DNA of 64,000 nucleotides from Filifactor alocis ATCC 35896 (GTDB lineage Bacteria > Bacillota > Clostridia > Peptostreptococcales > Filifactoraceae): the NCBI RefSeq assembly GCF_000163895.2, contig NC_016630.1, positions 682,001 through 746,000 of the forward strand, in the 5' to 3' direction. Position numbers and translations under genes: made by a program. Below, in pieces: positions 29,332-42,003 of this stretch. Every line of letters starts with the position of its first letter. Within the stretch, counting starts at the first letter, position 1. Below the pieces are notes generated by a model. That model had not been told where the DNA came from. It saw nothing but the letters and a program-made list of their open reading frames with translations, and searched no databases.

Positions 29332-31863
29332 TTATATTGAATCTTTGCTTCCGTCTTCCGACAACAAAAAAATCTCTCCCGTTTCTCCATCCATTTTAAT
29401 AAGAGAACCATCTTTGATTTTTTTTGTTGCATCCGTAACCGATGCAATACACGGTATTCCATACTCTCTGGCTACAATAGCACCATGACACAAAACTCCT
29501 CCGAATTCCGTAATCAATCCTGAAAGCAGAGCAAATTTTCCGCTCCACCCCGTATCTGTATATTTTGTAACTAAGATATCGTTTTTTTGCAACTTGTCGA
29601 TTTCTTCTATCGAATGAATCACCCGTGCAACACCGGAAATAACACCGACATTACATCCCGTTCCGCAAAGCAAATTTTTGTCATTACTTTGCCTTTGCAC
29701 CGGCTTGAAAGTAGATCCGATTTCATTTTCACTAAGAAAATTTCGAAAAGAAAGGTAATAATCCTTATTCTTGGAAAGTCTGTATATAAATTCCCGTTTA
29801 TCAATTTTTCCTTCTTGAAAATCCCAAATATCTCCTACACGGCTCATCCAAATATCTTCTTTCGAATCTAAAATTCCTTCTTTTTTGTAAATTTCTCCCA
29901 ATCGAATGGTATATATTCGTATAATATAATACAGCATTGTGGAAAGATCTCGGAATTCTTCTCTCCACCACAACATATTTCTTATCTTTTCTGTTTGAAT
30001 TTTTAATCTTTTGAACTTACGTTTTCTCAATTTTTGTTTCAGAGATTCCATACGCATTTCATAAAGTCGATGTTGCATTTTTCCATCATCGGAGTCTTCA
30101 TGCACCCCTTCCGAAAGGAGCGATGTTCGAAACATCTCTATAACTGCAGGAAGATCTTCATAATAGCAAGGATAGCTGACGTCCAGCTCCCGATCGGAGT
30201 GATATCCGTACCTTTCCAAAAATTCACTTACTCGATTCAAATAATATTTTCCTTCAGAAAGCTCTTCTATCATCTGCTCAGAAGGGGTTGTTTTCCAATA
30301 CTGATAAGCTTCTTCACAACTTCGAATCAAACGAGTTGACTCTCTGATATATACGAACGGCCTCAAATGCGAAATATCGGTAATTCCATTCAACAATTCC
30401 AAATAATCGGCATATCCCATATGTTTCGTGATTTTTTCTTTATAGAGCGTCTGATGAATTTCATTTATGAATATCTGCCAAAAATATATCGTTTCAGACT
30501 TCAAATAATGTTCATGTGTCAAGTCATACCATTTCTTTTCAAATTCTGAAATACTCATAGTTTCATCAAGGGTTTCCCTATAATATCTATATTTATCCGA
30601 TAAAAGATTTTTATATTTTTGTGCCTTTGTTTCTCTGTCCTTCAGTATCTTTTTTTGTGCCACAACAATTTTTAGCACTCTGAACAATGAAGTCAAAGTC
30701 AACTTTGTTTTCTGTCCGTCTCCTTCATAATTCGGTGTAACTCCATATGAGGCATCGAACTCTCTTTCCTTATAACCGGGAACTACACTCATTACTTTTT
30801 TAACAAAAGAAAGATTCCAATAAGGTCTCCCAAAAAAAATTTCTCCCAAAGTTCCCTCACATTCAGAAGAAGACAACAACTTCGAATCAATCACAAATGT
30901 ACGCAAAGCATGATCCCAAACGTACTCGTACAAACTCCACATATATGGAATACACGTAGTTGCCGATACTCCTCCGTCTCTGAAATCGGCGGTAGTCCAC
31001 ATATCTTTGATTTGTGAATATCCGATTTTTGTAATTGCCCTTGCCTGCAAAATAAATAATTCTCCATCTTTTAGTGCAAACTCAATATCGCACGGATATC
31101 CGAACATCTTCTGAATTTCTTTAAAAACAACGGAGATTTCTTTCAAACTTTTTTCGCTCAATATTTTGTTCTCGTCTTTGTAGTTACAAGTATCTCGATA
31201 CCAATCATAAGAGTAGTTTTCCGGTCGAATCTTTCCGGATACCAAATCTTCTCCCGTTCCGCAAGCAACTTCAACAAGAATTTCTCTGTCATTTCCCGTA
31301 ATCGGATTTACGGTAAATGCAACCCCACTGTAATCAGCATCCACCATATCTTGAATGATAACTGCCATTTTCGGTTCATCAAACGCAATATGATTATGAT
31401 ACAAATACTCCAAAATCGGTTCGGAAAATAAAGATGCCCAACAATCTTCCACCGCCCATTTTATTTCTTGAGATCCTCTTTTGTACAAATGTGTTCGGTA
31501 TAAACCGGCAAAAGAATAATTTTCACAGTCCTCCAAAGTTCCGCTGCTACGAACGGCATATGCTTTGTCCGGTCGAATAAAATCTTTTATTTCTTCAAAC
31601 AATTTTTCTGAAAAATCCACTTTAGAAAACAAGAGTTCCATTTCTTTGCTGATTTCTCGTATATTTGTTCCGTCCAACTTTTGAAACAAACGGCTAATTT
31701 CTTTTTTTAACCCTGTAGAAAGCATTGCTCTTTCATACAAATCAGTGTCTATAACCACTCCATCAGGGACATGAAATCCATGTTTTTTCAACAAGATAAG
31801 ATTCTTGGCTTTGTTCCCCAATCTATTTGATTCTACCGTCATTTCTGCGTTCAAGCTTATCAA
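29332..31863 (-). CDS. PEP-synthase-like / rifampicin-phosphotransferase-like histidine swivel enzyme (copy 2)
   Basis: 843 residues with the same architecture as the protein at 24584-26935 but well diverged. The ATP-binding domain has AVRSSGTLEDCENYSFAGL (about 103-121), AFTVNPITGNDREILVE and ELFILQARAITKIG. The middle region (~290-740) includes TTADFRDGGVSATTCIPYMW. The C-terminal swivel domain has TKYTDTGWSGKFALLSG and the phosphohistidine motif GGVLCHGAIVARE (His at ~793). There is no pyruvate-binding barrel. The middle region is where rifampicin phosphotransferase binds its alcohol substrate, so differences there probably mean different acceptors for the two copies. It lies 36 bp after the CarS-like gene. 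Confidence 0.85.
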   Translation of the reverse strand: MISLNAEMTVESNRLGNKAKNLILLKKHGFHVPDGVVIDTDLYERAMLSTGLKKEISRLFQKLDGTNIREISKEMELLFSKVDFSEKLFEEIKDFIRPDKAYAVRSSGTLEDCENYSFAGLYRTHLYKRGSQEIKWAVEDCWASLFSEPILEYLYHNHIAFDEPKMAVIIQDMVDADYSGVAFTVNPITGNDREILVEVACGTGEDLVSGKIRPENYSYDWYRDTCNYKDENKILSEKSLKEISVVFKEIQKMFGYPCDIEFALKDGELFILQARAITKIGYSQIKDMWTTADFRDGGVSATTCIPYMWSLYEYVWDHALRTFVIDSKLLSSSECEGTLGEIFFGRPYWNLSFVKKVMSVVPGYKEREFDASYGVTPNYEGDGQKTKLTLTSLFRVLKIVVAQKKILKDRETKAQKYKNLLSDKYRYYRETLDETMSISEFEKKWYDLTHEHYLKSETIYFWQIFINEIHQTLYKEKITKHMGYADYLELLNGITDISHLRPFVYIRESTRLIRSCEEAYQYWKTTPSEQMIEELSEGKYYLNRVSEFLERYGYHSDRELDVSYPCYYEDLPAVIEMFRTSLLSEGVHEDSDDGKMQHRLYEMRMESLKQKLRKRKFKRLKIQTEKIRNMLWWREEFRDLSTMLYYIIRIYTIRLGEIYKKEGILDSKEDIWMSRVGDIWDFQEGKIDKREFIYRLSKNKDYYLSFRNFLSENEIGSTFKPVQRQSNDKNLLCGTGCNVGVISGVARVIHSIEEIDKLQKNDILVTKYTDTGWSGKFALLSGLITEFGGVLCHGAIVAREYGIPCIASVTDATKKIKDGSLIKMDGETGEIFLLSEDGSKDSI

Positions 31864-31899
31864 TATTCTACCTCCGGATTCATTTTTTTATCTGTCTTT

Positions 31900-32490
31900 C
31901 TAAAACATATTTTTTCTCAAACCAAGCAGATACAGCAACATATTTACAAAAATATGCGTAACCGCTCCCAATACAACCAGTTTGACAAATCTTAGCATCC
32001 CAATGTCATAAAACAACCAAACCACAAATGCACAGCCGATAACCGAATCCGCCTGATCCAAAAATATGAAAAAAACCTTTTTAAATCCCGAAATCGTCTT
32101 TCCCGGCTCAATATCCAACCTACGTTTCAAAAAACTGTTGGGAAGTTCAAATACCGCGTATCCGAATCCCAACAAAGCTCCAACCGATATATTATAGTTA
32201 AAATGATTCGAATGAGTATAGTAAAAATAATTATGTATCATCAAAAAATCACTTTTGGATGAAACAAATCCCCACAAGCCATACATAGTAATGCTGAGCC
32301 AAACATACCCGAAAAATCCTTTCCATGTCTTGTTATCTCCGAAAATTCGTTTTCCATCTTTGAATGATTTCCCTGAATCCATTGGAATTTGCCATTTTTT
32401 TACAACCGGTAGCTTGCACCATACCATATTCAAAATGCCGGACAATATAACCGGCGCCAAAGTCAAATACATTGTAACAACTTCATTCAT
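31900..32490 (-). CDS. CarS-like CDP-archaeol synthase / CTP:alcohol-phosphate cytidylyltransferase
   Basis: 196 residues, ~5 membrane helices. The signature of the DUF46/CarS family is present: PMDSGKSFKDGKRIFGDNKTWKGF (split across residues ~37-60), GFGYAVFELPNSFLKRRL (about 109-126) and LDQADSVIG (about 144-152). In archaea CarS converts unsaturated archaetidic acid (a diether phosphate) and CTP to CDP-archaeol; bacterial homologues act on unknown lipid phosphates. As the first gene of the operon it would supply the CDP-alcohol consumed by the PssA-type enzyme. An AGAGGG ribosome site lies 11 nt ahead of the ATG. Confidence 0.86.
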   Translation of the reverse strand: MNEVVTMYLTLAPVILSGILNMVWCKLPVVKKWQIPMDSGKSFKDGKRIFGDNKTWKGFFGYVWLSITMYGLWGFVSSKSDFLMIHNYFYYTHSNHFNYNISVGALLGFGYAVFELPNSFLKRRLDIEPGKTISGFKKVFFIFLDQADSVIGCAFVVWLFYDIGMLRFVKLVVLGAVTHIFVNMLLYLLGLRKNMF

Positions 32491-33249
32491 ATCAAAAATT
32501 ACCCTCTTTCACAAAATTGTGAATCTAATTTCTATTTTATTTTATTATGCTATCATATAACAGTTTTTTAAACAACTAGTTTATTTGTTTTTTACAAAAA
32601 ACAATTCTTATCTCCCCTTTTATCATAGAAAACAAACACACCATTACACCACAAAATATCTTTCCTCTATGCAAGTGTAAACAACACATCCGTATCGGAA
32701 AAAATTTCAAAATGTCATTTTCCATTCCGTCACTGAATATAAGCACATTTTCAAGCATGGAAGAAGTGATTTTAAAAGGTTTCTGTCTCAAATTTTTCCG
32801 AATATACAGTTCACTTCACTGCTTCTGCCTGGAAACAGTTCTCATGACCGAACAAATTAAATTCTTCTCAACACAATCCAATTTAGACATCTCATAAACA
32901 GCACTCTATCTTACTTGCACTTCTTCGAATCCGTAAGGTCAAACTACTCTTGAGCGATCTACTGCTCCCCAATCACAATACTAAACACTGTTTTAAAATA
33001 TAGACATAGTGTATGATTTTAAAAAAAGATTTTTAATATAACTTTAATCAGTGATCGATATGAAAAGGTCTGTGCCAGTTATTTTCCGTGTAATGTCCAG
33101 TTTCTTCCAACATCGGAATCATCTTTCATATGAATTTTAAATTTTAAAGCAGCTTATTCAAAATCAACTCCTATACATTTTATGAAAAAGTTTGCAAGAA
33201 GTTTACAAAAATATACTTTTTTATACCAAATGATGTAAATCAAAAATAA
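32491..33249. other. Intergenic region upstream of the lipid operon
   Basis: About 760 bp without a supported gene. A possible minus-strand promoter for the operon is TTGTTT (32570-32575), 17 bp, TAGCAT (32547-32552), which is weak. An R2 repeat copy lies at 32985-33056. Other sequence is unexplained AT-rich DNA. Confidence 0.4.
32985..33056 (-). repeat. Dispersed repeat family R2, copy 3
   Basis: Reading the minus strand: ATCACTGATTAAAGTTATA at the edge, then CATACACTATGTCTATATTT followed by TAAAACAGTGTTTAG. Both blocks align with copy 1 at 3517-3620, with a shorter gap between them. Confidence 0.6.
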
Positions 33250-33252
33250 AAA

Positions 33253-33277
33253 CCTCGTATTTTCAATAAATACAAGG
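33253..33277 (-). terminator. Terminator of the rRNA/tRNA operon
   Basis: Stem CCTCGTATT / AATACAAGG (one G-U pair on the RNA), located 25 bp beyond the last tRNA. Read on the minus strand it is followed by a T-rich run. Confidence 0.7.
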
Positions 33278-33301
33278 CTTTGTAGAAAACTAACATATGT
33301 A

Positions 33302-33378
33302 TGGTGCACCTAAAGGGACTCGAACCCCTAACACATGGCTTCGAAGGCCACTGCTCTATCCAATTGAGCTATAGATGC
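33302..33378 (-). tRNA. tRNA-Arg (TCG)
   Basis: 77-nt cloverleaf with acceptor GCATCTA/TAGGTGC, anticodon loop CTTCGAA (anticodon TCG, codon CGA) and encoded CCA end. Last gene of the rRNA operon's tRNA tail. Confidence 0.95.
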
Positions 33379-33389
33379 CAACAAAAAAA

Positions 33390-33463
33390 TGGAGCGGGTG
33401 AAGGGGATCGAACCCTCGCAACCGGCTTGGAAGGCCGGGGCTCTACCACTGAGCTACACCCGC
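33390..33463 (-). tRNA. tRNA-Gly (TCC)
   Basis: 74-nt cloverleaf with acceptor GCGGGTG/CACCCGC, anticodon loop CTTCCAA (anticodon TCC) and encoded CCA. Confidence 0.96.
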
Positions 33464-33490
33464 AGAATAAAAACAGATTATAAATTTGTA

Positions 33491-33575
33491 TGGTGGAGGA
33501 GAGTGGATTCGAACCACTGAAAGCGTAGCTAACAGATTTACAGTCTGCCCCCTTTGGCCACTCGGGAACTCCTCC
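33491..33575 (-). tRNA. tRNA-Tyr (GTA)
   Basis: 85-nt class II tRNA with a long variable arm, acceptor GGAGGAG/CTCCTCC, anticodon loop CTGTAAA (anticodon GTA) and encoded CCA. Confidence 0.96.
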
Positions 33576-33579
33576 AAAA

Positions 33580-33655
33580 TGGTGGGACCAATAGGGTTCG
33601 AACCTATGACCCCCTGCTTGTAAGGCAGGTGCTCTCCCAGCTGAGCTATGATCCC
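33580..33655 (-). tRNA. tRNA-Val (TAC)
   Basis: 76-nt cloverleaf with acceptor GGGATCA/TGGTCCC, anticodon loop CTTACAA (anticodon TAC) and encoded CCA; 4 bp from tRNA-Tyr. Confidence 0.96.
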
Positions 33656-33728
33656 ATTTAAACTTAAAATACATTAAATTAAAATAATTTTAGAATAACT
33701 CAAAATAGAGTTATTCTAAAATCTAAAA

Positions 33729-33843
33729 TTGGCTACGACTTACTTTCCCGGGGGTCTGCACCCCAAGTATCATCAGCGATGAAAGGCTTAACTTCTGTGT
33801 TCGGGATGGGAACAGGTGTATCTCTTTCTCTATTGTAACCATA
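33729..33843 (-). rRNA. rrf: 5S ribosomal RNA
   Basis: About 115 nt. Minus-strand 5' GGTTAC pairs with 3' GTAGCC. The conserved loops CCCATCCCGAACACAGAAG and GATGATACTTGG are visible. Ends are placed from the terminal helix and may be off by a few bases. Confidence 0.93.
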
Positions 33844-33845
33844 TT

Positions 33846-33976
33846 CTTTTCTTTTGCTTCGCTTTTCGGCAACTTCTTTGTTGGATTTCTTCGTCAATCG
33901 GTCATGTATCTCATATACACTCCCTCTTTCCTCATCATCCGCCTTGAATTTGCTCAAAAATACTTGCAAAACTGTC
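33846..33976 (-). repeat. rRNA spacer module, copy M1 (between 5S and tRNA-Ala)
   Basis: Shares with the 16S-23S spacer (M2 at 37075-37190) a block of about 90 bp that includes TTCTTTGTTGGATTTCTTCG, TCGGTCATGTAT and CCTCATCATCCGCC. Its two ends, GCTTCGCTTTTCGGCAACTT and CTCAAAAATACTTGCAA, recur joined together in M4 (37559-37620). Confidence 0.75.
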
Positions 33977-34015
33977 TTACTGCACACTTGCAGTAATTTT
34001 TGTTAAGATGTTTAA

Positions 34016-34091
34016 TGGTGGAGACAAGGAGATTCGAACTCCTGACCCCCTGCTTGCAAGGCAGGTGCTCTCCCAACTGAGCTATGCCCCC
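34016..34091 (-). tRNA. tRNA-Ala (TGC), between 23S and 5S
   Basis: 76-nt cloverleaf with acceptor GGGGGCA/TGTCTCC, anticodon loop CTTGCAA (anticodon TGC) and encoded CCA. Its place after 23S and before 5S is unusual; the more common site for tRNA-Ala is the 16S-23S spacer, which here has no tRNA. Confidence 0.95.
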
Positions 34092-34119
34092 ATTTCTATC
34101 ATATATTCTTACTTGATGG

Positions 34120-34147
34120 ATTGTACCATCAAAACTGCATAACATCT
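34120..34147 (-). promoter_or_regulatory. 23S processing stem, 3' arm
   Basis: 28 nt able to pair, with two mismatches, with 37526-37554, the other arm upstream of 23S. It lies only 10 nt past the 23S 3' end. A typical RNase III processing duplex. Confidence 0.8.
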
Positions 34148-34157
34148 TTTACCTTCG

Positions 34158-37060
<2,903 letters not shown>

Positions 37061-37525
37061 CGTCTTACTTTATATTTTTCCGTTCTTCTTTGTTGGATTT
37101 CTTCGTCTATCGGTCATGTATTTATATACACTCCCTCTCTCCTCATCATCCGCCTCGAATTTACGAAAAAATATCTCGTAAATGTTTTTACTTTCGAAAA
37201 CTTGTTATTCTCTGCTTGCTTTCGCTCGCTTTGAATGGCTTTTGTCTGTTCTCTTTTGCTTTCGGTGAAATTACAGTGTTTCACACTCTTACGACGTTTC
37301 AAAAAAACCTTCTCTTGCTTTGTCTTTTTCCGTTCTTCTTTGTCAAGCTACGCTCTTTCGTCAATCACATATTTGTATATGCTCTTTCCTCTTTCGCTTG
37401 CTTTCCTCGAATTTACGAAAAAATACTTCGCAAGTACTTGTATTTTCATACTGTTACTCTTGAGTTTTTCTCTCGATTTCGTTTGTTTTTCTTTCTATCG
37501 TCTCGCGCTTTCTCTGTAATTTCTT

Positions 37526-37554
37526 AGATGTTATGCAGTTTTCAAGGTACAATT
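37526..37554 (-). promoter_or_regulatory. 23S processing stem, 5' arm
   Basis: Pairs with 34120-34147 (two mismatches in 28 nt). Confidence 0.8.
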
Positions 37555-37633
37555 CTATTGCTTCGCTTTTTGGTAACTTCTTGGAGTTTCCTCAAAAATG
37601 CTTGCAATATGTCTTTTTCTTCTTTTGAAGGTT

Positions 37634-37656
37634 GAACCTTCAAAACTAAACAGCAG
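37634..37656 (-). promoter_or_regulatory. 16S processing stem, 3' arm
   Basis: 23 nt complementary, with one mismatch, to 39339-39361 upstream of 16S; 14 nt past the 16S 3' end. Confidence 0.85.
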
Positions 37657-37669
37657 TTTCTTTTCTCCC

Positions 37670-39208
<1,539 letters not shown>

Positions 39209-39338
39209 ATCTTTTCTCAGTTTTGCTCCGGTTGTTCTCTTGAACAACTTCAAAGTTATTTACCGGTTTGCTTTTTCCTTAATCTTTCGATTAAGTGGTT
39301 TTTCGCTTTGCAATTTTTCAATTGCTTGGTTGTTTTTT

Positions 39339-39361
39339 CTGCTGTTTAGTTTTCAAGGTTC
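39339..39361 (-). promoter_or_regulatory. 16S processing stem, 5' arm
   Basis: Forms a near-perfect 23-bp duplex with 37634-37656 around the 16S sequence, the expected RNase III substrate. Confidence 0.85.
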
Positions 39362-39415
39362 ATTCTTTTTTCTCGCTGCCCTCTGTGGTTTCCTACCTCG
39401 CCAGACTGCTTGTCT

Positions 39416-39444
39416 ATATTACCATCTCGTTTTTACTTTGTCAA
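39416..39444 (-). promoter_or_regulatory. rrn promoter P2
   Basis: Minus-strand consensus TTGACA (39439-39444), 17-bp spacer, TAATAT (39416-39421). Lies ~210 bp upstream of 16S within a module duplicated at P1. Confidence 0.85.
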
Positions 39445-39533
39445 CATCTTTTTTTATCTTTTTTATCGGCTCTTTCTGCTTTCTTTTCTGCTGTCTGTTT
39501 TGATGCTGCCTCTCCTACCTCGATGGTGTGTTC

Positions 39534-39562
39534 AATTTATCATATCTTCTTCTCTTTGTCAA
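39534..39562 (-). promoter_or_regulatory. rrn promoter P1
   Basis: Minus-strand TTGACA (39557-39562), 17-bp spacer, TAAATT (39534-39539). Neighbouring sequence (CTACCTCG, GCTGCC, CTTTGTCAA on the plus strand) repeats that around P2, showing an old tandem duplication. Confidence 0.8.
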
Positions 39563-39651
39563 TTCTTTTTTTATCTTCCCTATAACAAGTTTGCAACCCG
39601 AAATAAAATTTAACAAAATCTATGTAAAAATAATTGCTACAAAAATATAAA

Positions 39652-39682
39652 AATGCCGTATTTCTAACACATACAGCATTTT
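39652..39682 (-). terminator. Terminator of tRNA-Ser
   Basis: Inverted repeat AATGCCGTAT / ATACAGCATT (one G-U pair), 20 bp beyond the tRNA. Confidence 0.7.
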
Positions 39683-39701
39683 ATAAAAAATAAATATCCA
39701 T

Positions 39702-39793
39702 TGGCGGAGATGGTGGGATTTGAACCCACGCACCGATAATATCGATCTGCCGGATTTCGAATCCGGTCCCTTCAACCACTTGGGTACATCTCC
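39702..39793 (-). tRNA. tRNA-Ser (CGA)
   Basis: 92-nt class II tRNA with acceptor GGAGATG/CATCTCC, anticodon loop TTCGAAA (anticodon CGA), a long variable arm and encoded CCA. Has its own promoter and terminator upstream of the rRNA operon. Confidence 0.96.
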
Positions 39794-39819
39794 AAAAATA
39801 GATTTGCCTTACTTCATTA

Positions 39820-39848
39820 ATCATACCAAAATTTCTTCAATATGTACA
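39820..39848 (-). promoter_or_regulatory. Promoter of tRNA-Ser
   Basis: Minus-strand TGTACA (39843-39848), 17-bp spacer, TATGAT (39820-39825) with an extended -10 TGG. Ends 27 bp before the tRNA. Confidence 0.45.
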
Positions 39849-39942
39849 TTCATGTTTCTGTATAAATTTTTCGTGTTGAATGAAAAATTTTTAAGATTAG
39901 CTTATATTTTTAAAGTAATGTATATTGAATAAATATAAATGT

Positions 39943-39976
39943 AAAAAGGACATGCCTAACCCACATGTCCTTTTTT
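39943..39976. terminator. Terminator of the ackA-DUF177-rpmF operon
   Basis: 12-bp perfect stem AAAAAGGACATG / CATGTCCTTTTT, A/T-runs on both sides. Confidence 0.85.
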
Positions 39977-39993
39977 GTTTCAAAAATAGATAT

Positions 39994-40170
39994 CTATTTT
40001 GCAATAACTTCTCTACCTTTGTAATGTCCACATTCTGCACATACATGATGTGGTAAAGCGAATTCTCCACAGTTTGAACATTTTACCAATGTTTTTGCTG
40101 TCATTTTCATATTTGCAGATCTTCTTGATCTTGTTGCACTTTTTGCGGTTTTTCTCTTTGGTACTGCCAT
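39994..40170 (-). CDS. rpmF: 50S ribosomal protein L32
   Basis: 58 residues starting [17 protein letters not shown], with two CxxC pairs (CSNC and CAEC), the zinc-binding form of L32. It lies 15 bp after the DUF177 gene, the classical YceD-rpmF pairing, and is followed by a strong terminator. plsX, which often follows in Clostridia, is not here. Confidence 0.97.
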   Translation of the reverse strand: MAVPKRKTAKSATRSRRSANMKMTAKTLVKCSNCGEFALPHHVCAECGHYKGREVIAK

Positions 40171-40185
40171 TTCTTTCTACCTCCT

Positions 40186-40695
40186 TTAGTTCAATAATTC
40201 TCTCAACTTTGCCATTCTTTCATCTATCGGTTTTTCAACTTCAGGACAATCACAAGGTCCATCATTTAAATTATGTCCACAGGTAGGACAAACACCCAAA
40301 CAATCGTCTTTGCACAATAGTTTGAATGGTATTTCATCCCAAATTTGTACCCATACCAAATCCCATAGATTCAACTGATCTTTTTCATAACAATAGCTAT
40401 CGAAATCCATAAAGTATTCTTCTTCCTCTGTTACCAAAACGACCAAAAATGGCTTGTCGACCGAAATTTCAATTTCCTTCAAACACTTGGAACAAGGTAC
40501 GGACAATAAGGTCTTCACACTGCCGTCGAAAACTAGATTGTCTTCATGATAGCGAACACGACCTTCCACAACGGGCGTTTCTAAAAAAAGAACATTGTCA
40601 TAATTGGCATTACATTCTTCTAAGGGGATGACATCATTTACAGAAATACTTTTCTTTTTTCTTTTTTTTACATCAGTAATATCTATAACCGCCAT
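40186..40695 (-). CDS. DUF177 (YceD) ribosome-assembly-linked protein
   Basis: I place the start at ATG 40695 (MAVIDITDVKKRKK), just after AGGAGGG, giving 169 residues; the ORF can be extended 8 codons, but that would put the ribosome site inside the coding region. DUF177 hallmarks are present: CSKCLKEIEIS in the middle, and the C-terminal metal-binding-like set CKDDCLGVCPTCGHNLNDGPC (split). YceD homologues are linked to 23S rRNA accumulation in plants and bacteria and nearly always precede rpmF, as here. Confidence 0.92.
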   Translation of the reverse strand: MAVIDITDVKKRKKKSISVNDVIPLEECNANYDNVLFLETPVVEGRVRYHEDNLVFDGSVKTLLSVPCSKCLKEIEISVDKPFLVVLVTEEEEYFMDFDSYCYEKDQLNLWDLVWVQIWDEIPFKLLCKDDCLGVCPTCGHNLNDGPCDCPEVEKPIDERMAKLRELLN

Positions 40696-40809
40696 GACGC
40701 CCTCCTGATAATTCAACATTTCTCATTATACAAAGCGTTTCGTGTTTTGTCAATATTTTTGTATATCTGTAAAGTATATTTCCGGAATCTTTAATACAGA
40801 TATCAAAAA

Positions 40810-42003
40810 CTATTTTACTAATGCTAAAGTATCTCTTGCAATCATCAGTTCTTCGTTTGTTGGAATTACCATTACCGGAATTTTAGAGTCTTTCGTAGAA
40901 ATAAACATTTCTTTTCCTCTTTGTTTATTTGCTTCTTCATCCAAAGCGATTCCCCATGCTTTAAATCCTTCACAGATTGCTGCTCTATCTTTTGCTGAGT
41001 TTTCTCCCAAGCCTGCTGTAAAGATAATTCCATCTACTCGTCCAAGTACTGCAGCATACGCTCCAATTGTTTCTCTCACTCTTAGACGGAAAGTCTCAAG
41101 TGTCACTTGTGCTCTCTCATTACCTTTTGCTGCTTCTTCTTCAATATCTCTAAAGTCAGAACTTACACCGGAAAGTCCTAATACCCCGGATTGTTTATTC
41201 ATTAAGTTATTTACTTCTTCAATGCTCAAATTTTCTTTTTGCATTAAGAAAGGAACAATAGCCGGATCGATATCTCCACATCGCGTTCCCATAATTAAGC
41301 CTGCTAAAGGAGTGAAGCCCATGGATGTTTCTACAGATTTTCCTCCCTTAACCGCTGCTATAGATGCACCGTTTCCTAAGTGACAGGTAATCAAATTAAG
41401 TTCTTCCGGTTTTTTACCTAACAAAGCAGCTGCCTGAATAGACACAAATCTGTGAGATGTTCCATGGAATCCATATTTTCTAATTCCGTATTTTTCGTAA
41501 TATTCATAAGGGATTCCATATAGGAACGCTTCTTTTGGCATTGTTTGATGGAATGCAGTATCAAATACAGCAACCATTGGTACTTCAGGAAGAATTTCTC
41601 TACAAGCAGAGATTCCAATCAAGTTTGGAGGATTGTGTAGTGGTGCCAATTCGATGCAATCTTCCAATGCTTTGATTACTTCTTCCATCAAAACGCAAGA
41701 TTCCGCAAACTTTTCTCCACCATGTACTACACGATGTCCCACAGCTCCAATTTCTTCCATAGATGCAATTGCACCGTATTCTTCATTTACAAGTGCTTCT
41801 AATACTAATTTTAAAGCTACCTTATGGTCTTCCATCGGTACTTTGATAATTTCTTTTTCTTTATTTGCTGATTCGTGTTTCAAGATAGAGCCTTCAATTC
41901 CGATTCTTTCCACAAGACCTTTCGCTAACACATGCTCATTTTCCATATCAATCAATTGATATTTCAAAGAAGAACTTCCGCAGTTGATGACTAATATTTT
42001 CAC
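40810..42003 (-). CDS. ackA: Acetate kinase
   Basis: 397 residues with the ASKHA N-terminal [15 protein letters not shown], catalytic-region [29 protein letters not shown] and [12 protein letters not shown]. It makes ATP from acetyl phosphate in fermentation. The usual partner pta is not adjacent; downstream are DUF177 and rpmF (114-bp gap), a common Clostridia arrangement. Confidence 0.98.
   Translation of the reverse strand: MKILVINCGSSSLKYQLIDMENEHVLAKGLVERIGIEGSILKHESANKEKEIIKVPMEDHKVALKLVLEALVNEEYGAIASMEEIGAVGHRVVHGGEKFAESCVLMEEVIKALEDCIELAPLHNPPNLIGISACREILPEVPMVAVFDTAFHQTMPKEAFLYGIPYEYYEKYGIRKYGFHGTSHRFVSIQAAALLGKKPEELNLITCHLGNGASIAAVKGGKSVETSMGFTPLAGLIMGTRCGDIDPAIVPFLMQKENLSIEEVNNLMNKQSGVLGLSGVSSDFRDIEEEAAKGNERAQVTLETFRLRVRETIGAYAAVLGRVDGIIFTAGLGENSAKDRAAICEGFKAWGIALDEEANKQRGKEMFISTKDSKIPVMVIPTNEELMIARDTLALVK

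Noticed and set aside
33369..34145. ORFs across tRNA and 5S genes with pieces such as VRSPSP
   Set aside because: Well-known spurious products of tRNA genes.
37114..37527. ORFs in the 16S-23S spacer (up to 157 codons)
   Set aside because: Part of the rRNA spacer with repeated modules; Phe/Ser-rich, no start signals.
40742..41383. 213-codon plus-strand ORF opposite ackA
   Set aside because: Shadow of ackA; no ribosome site or family resemblance.
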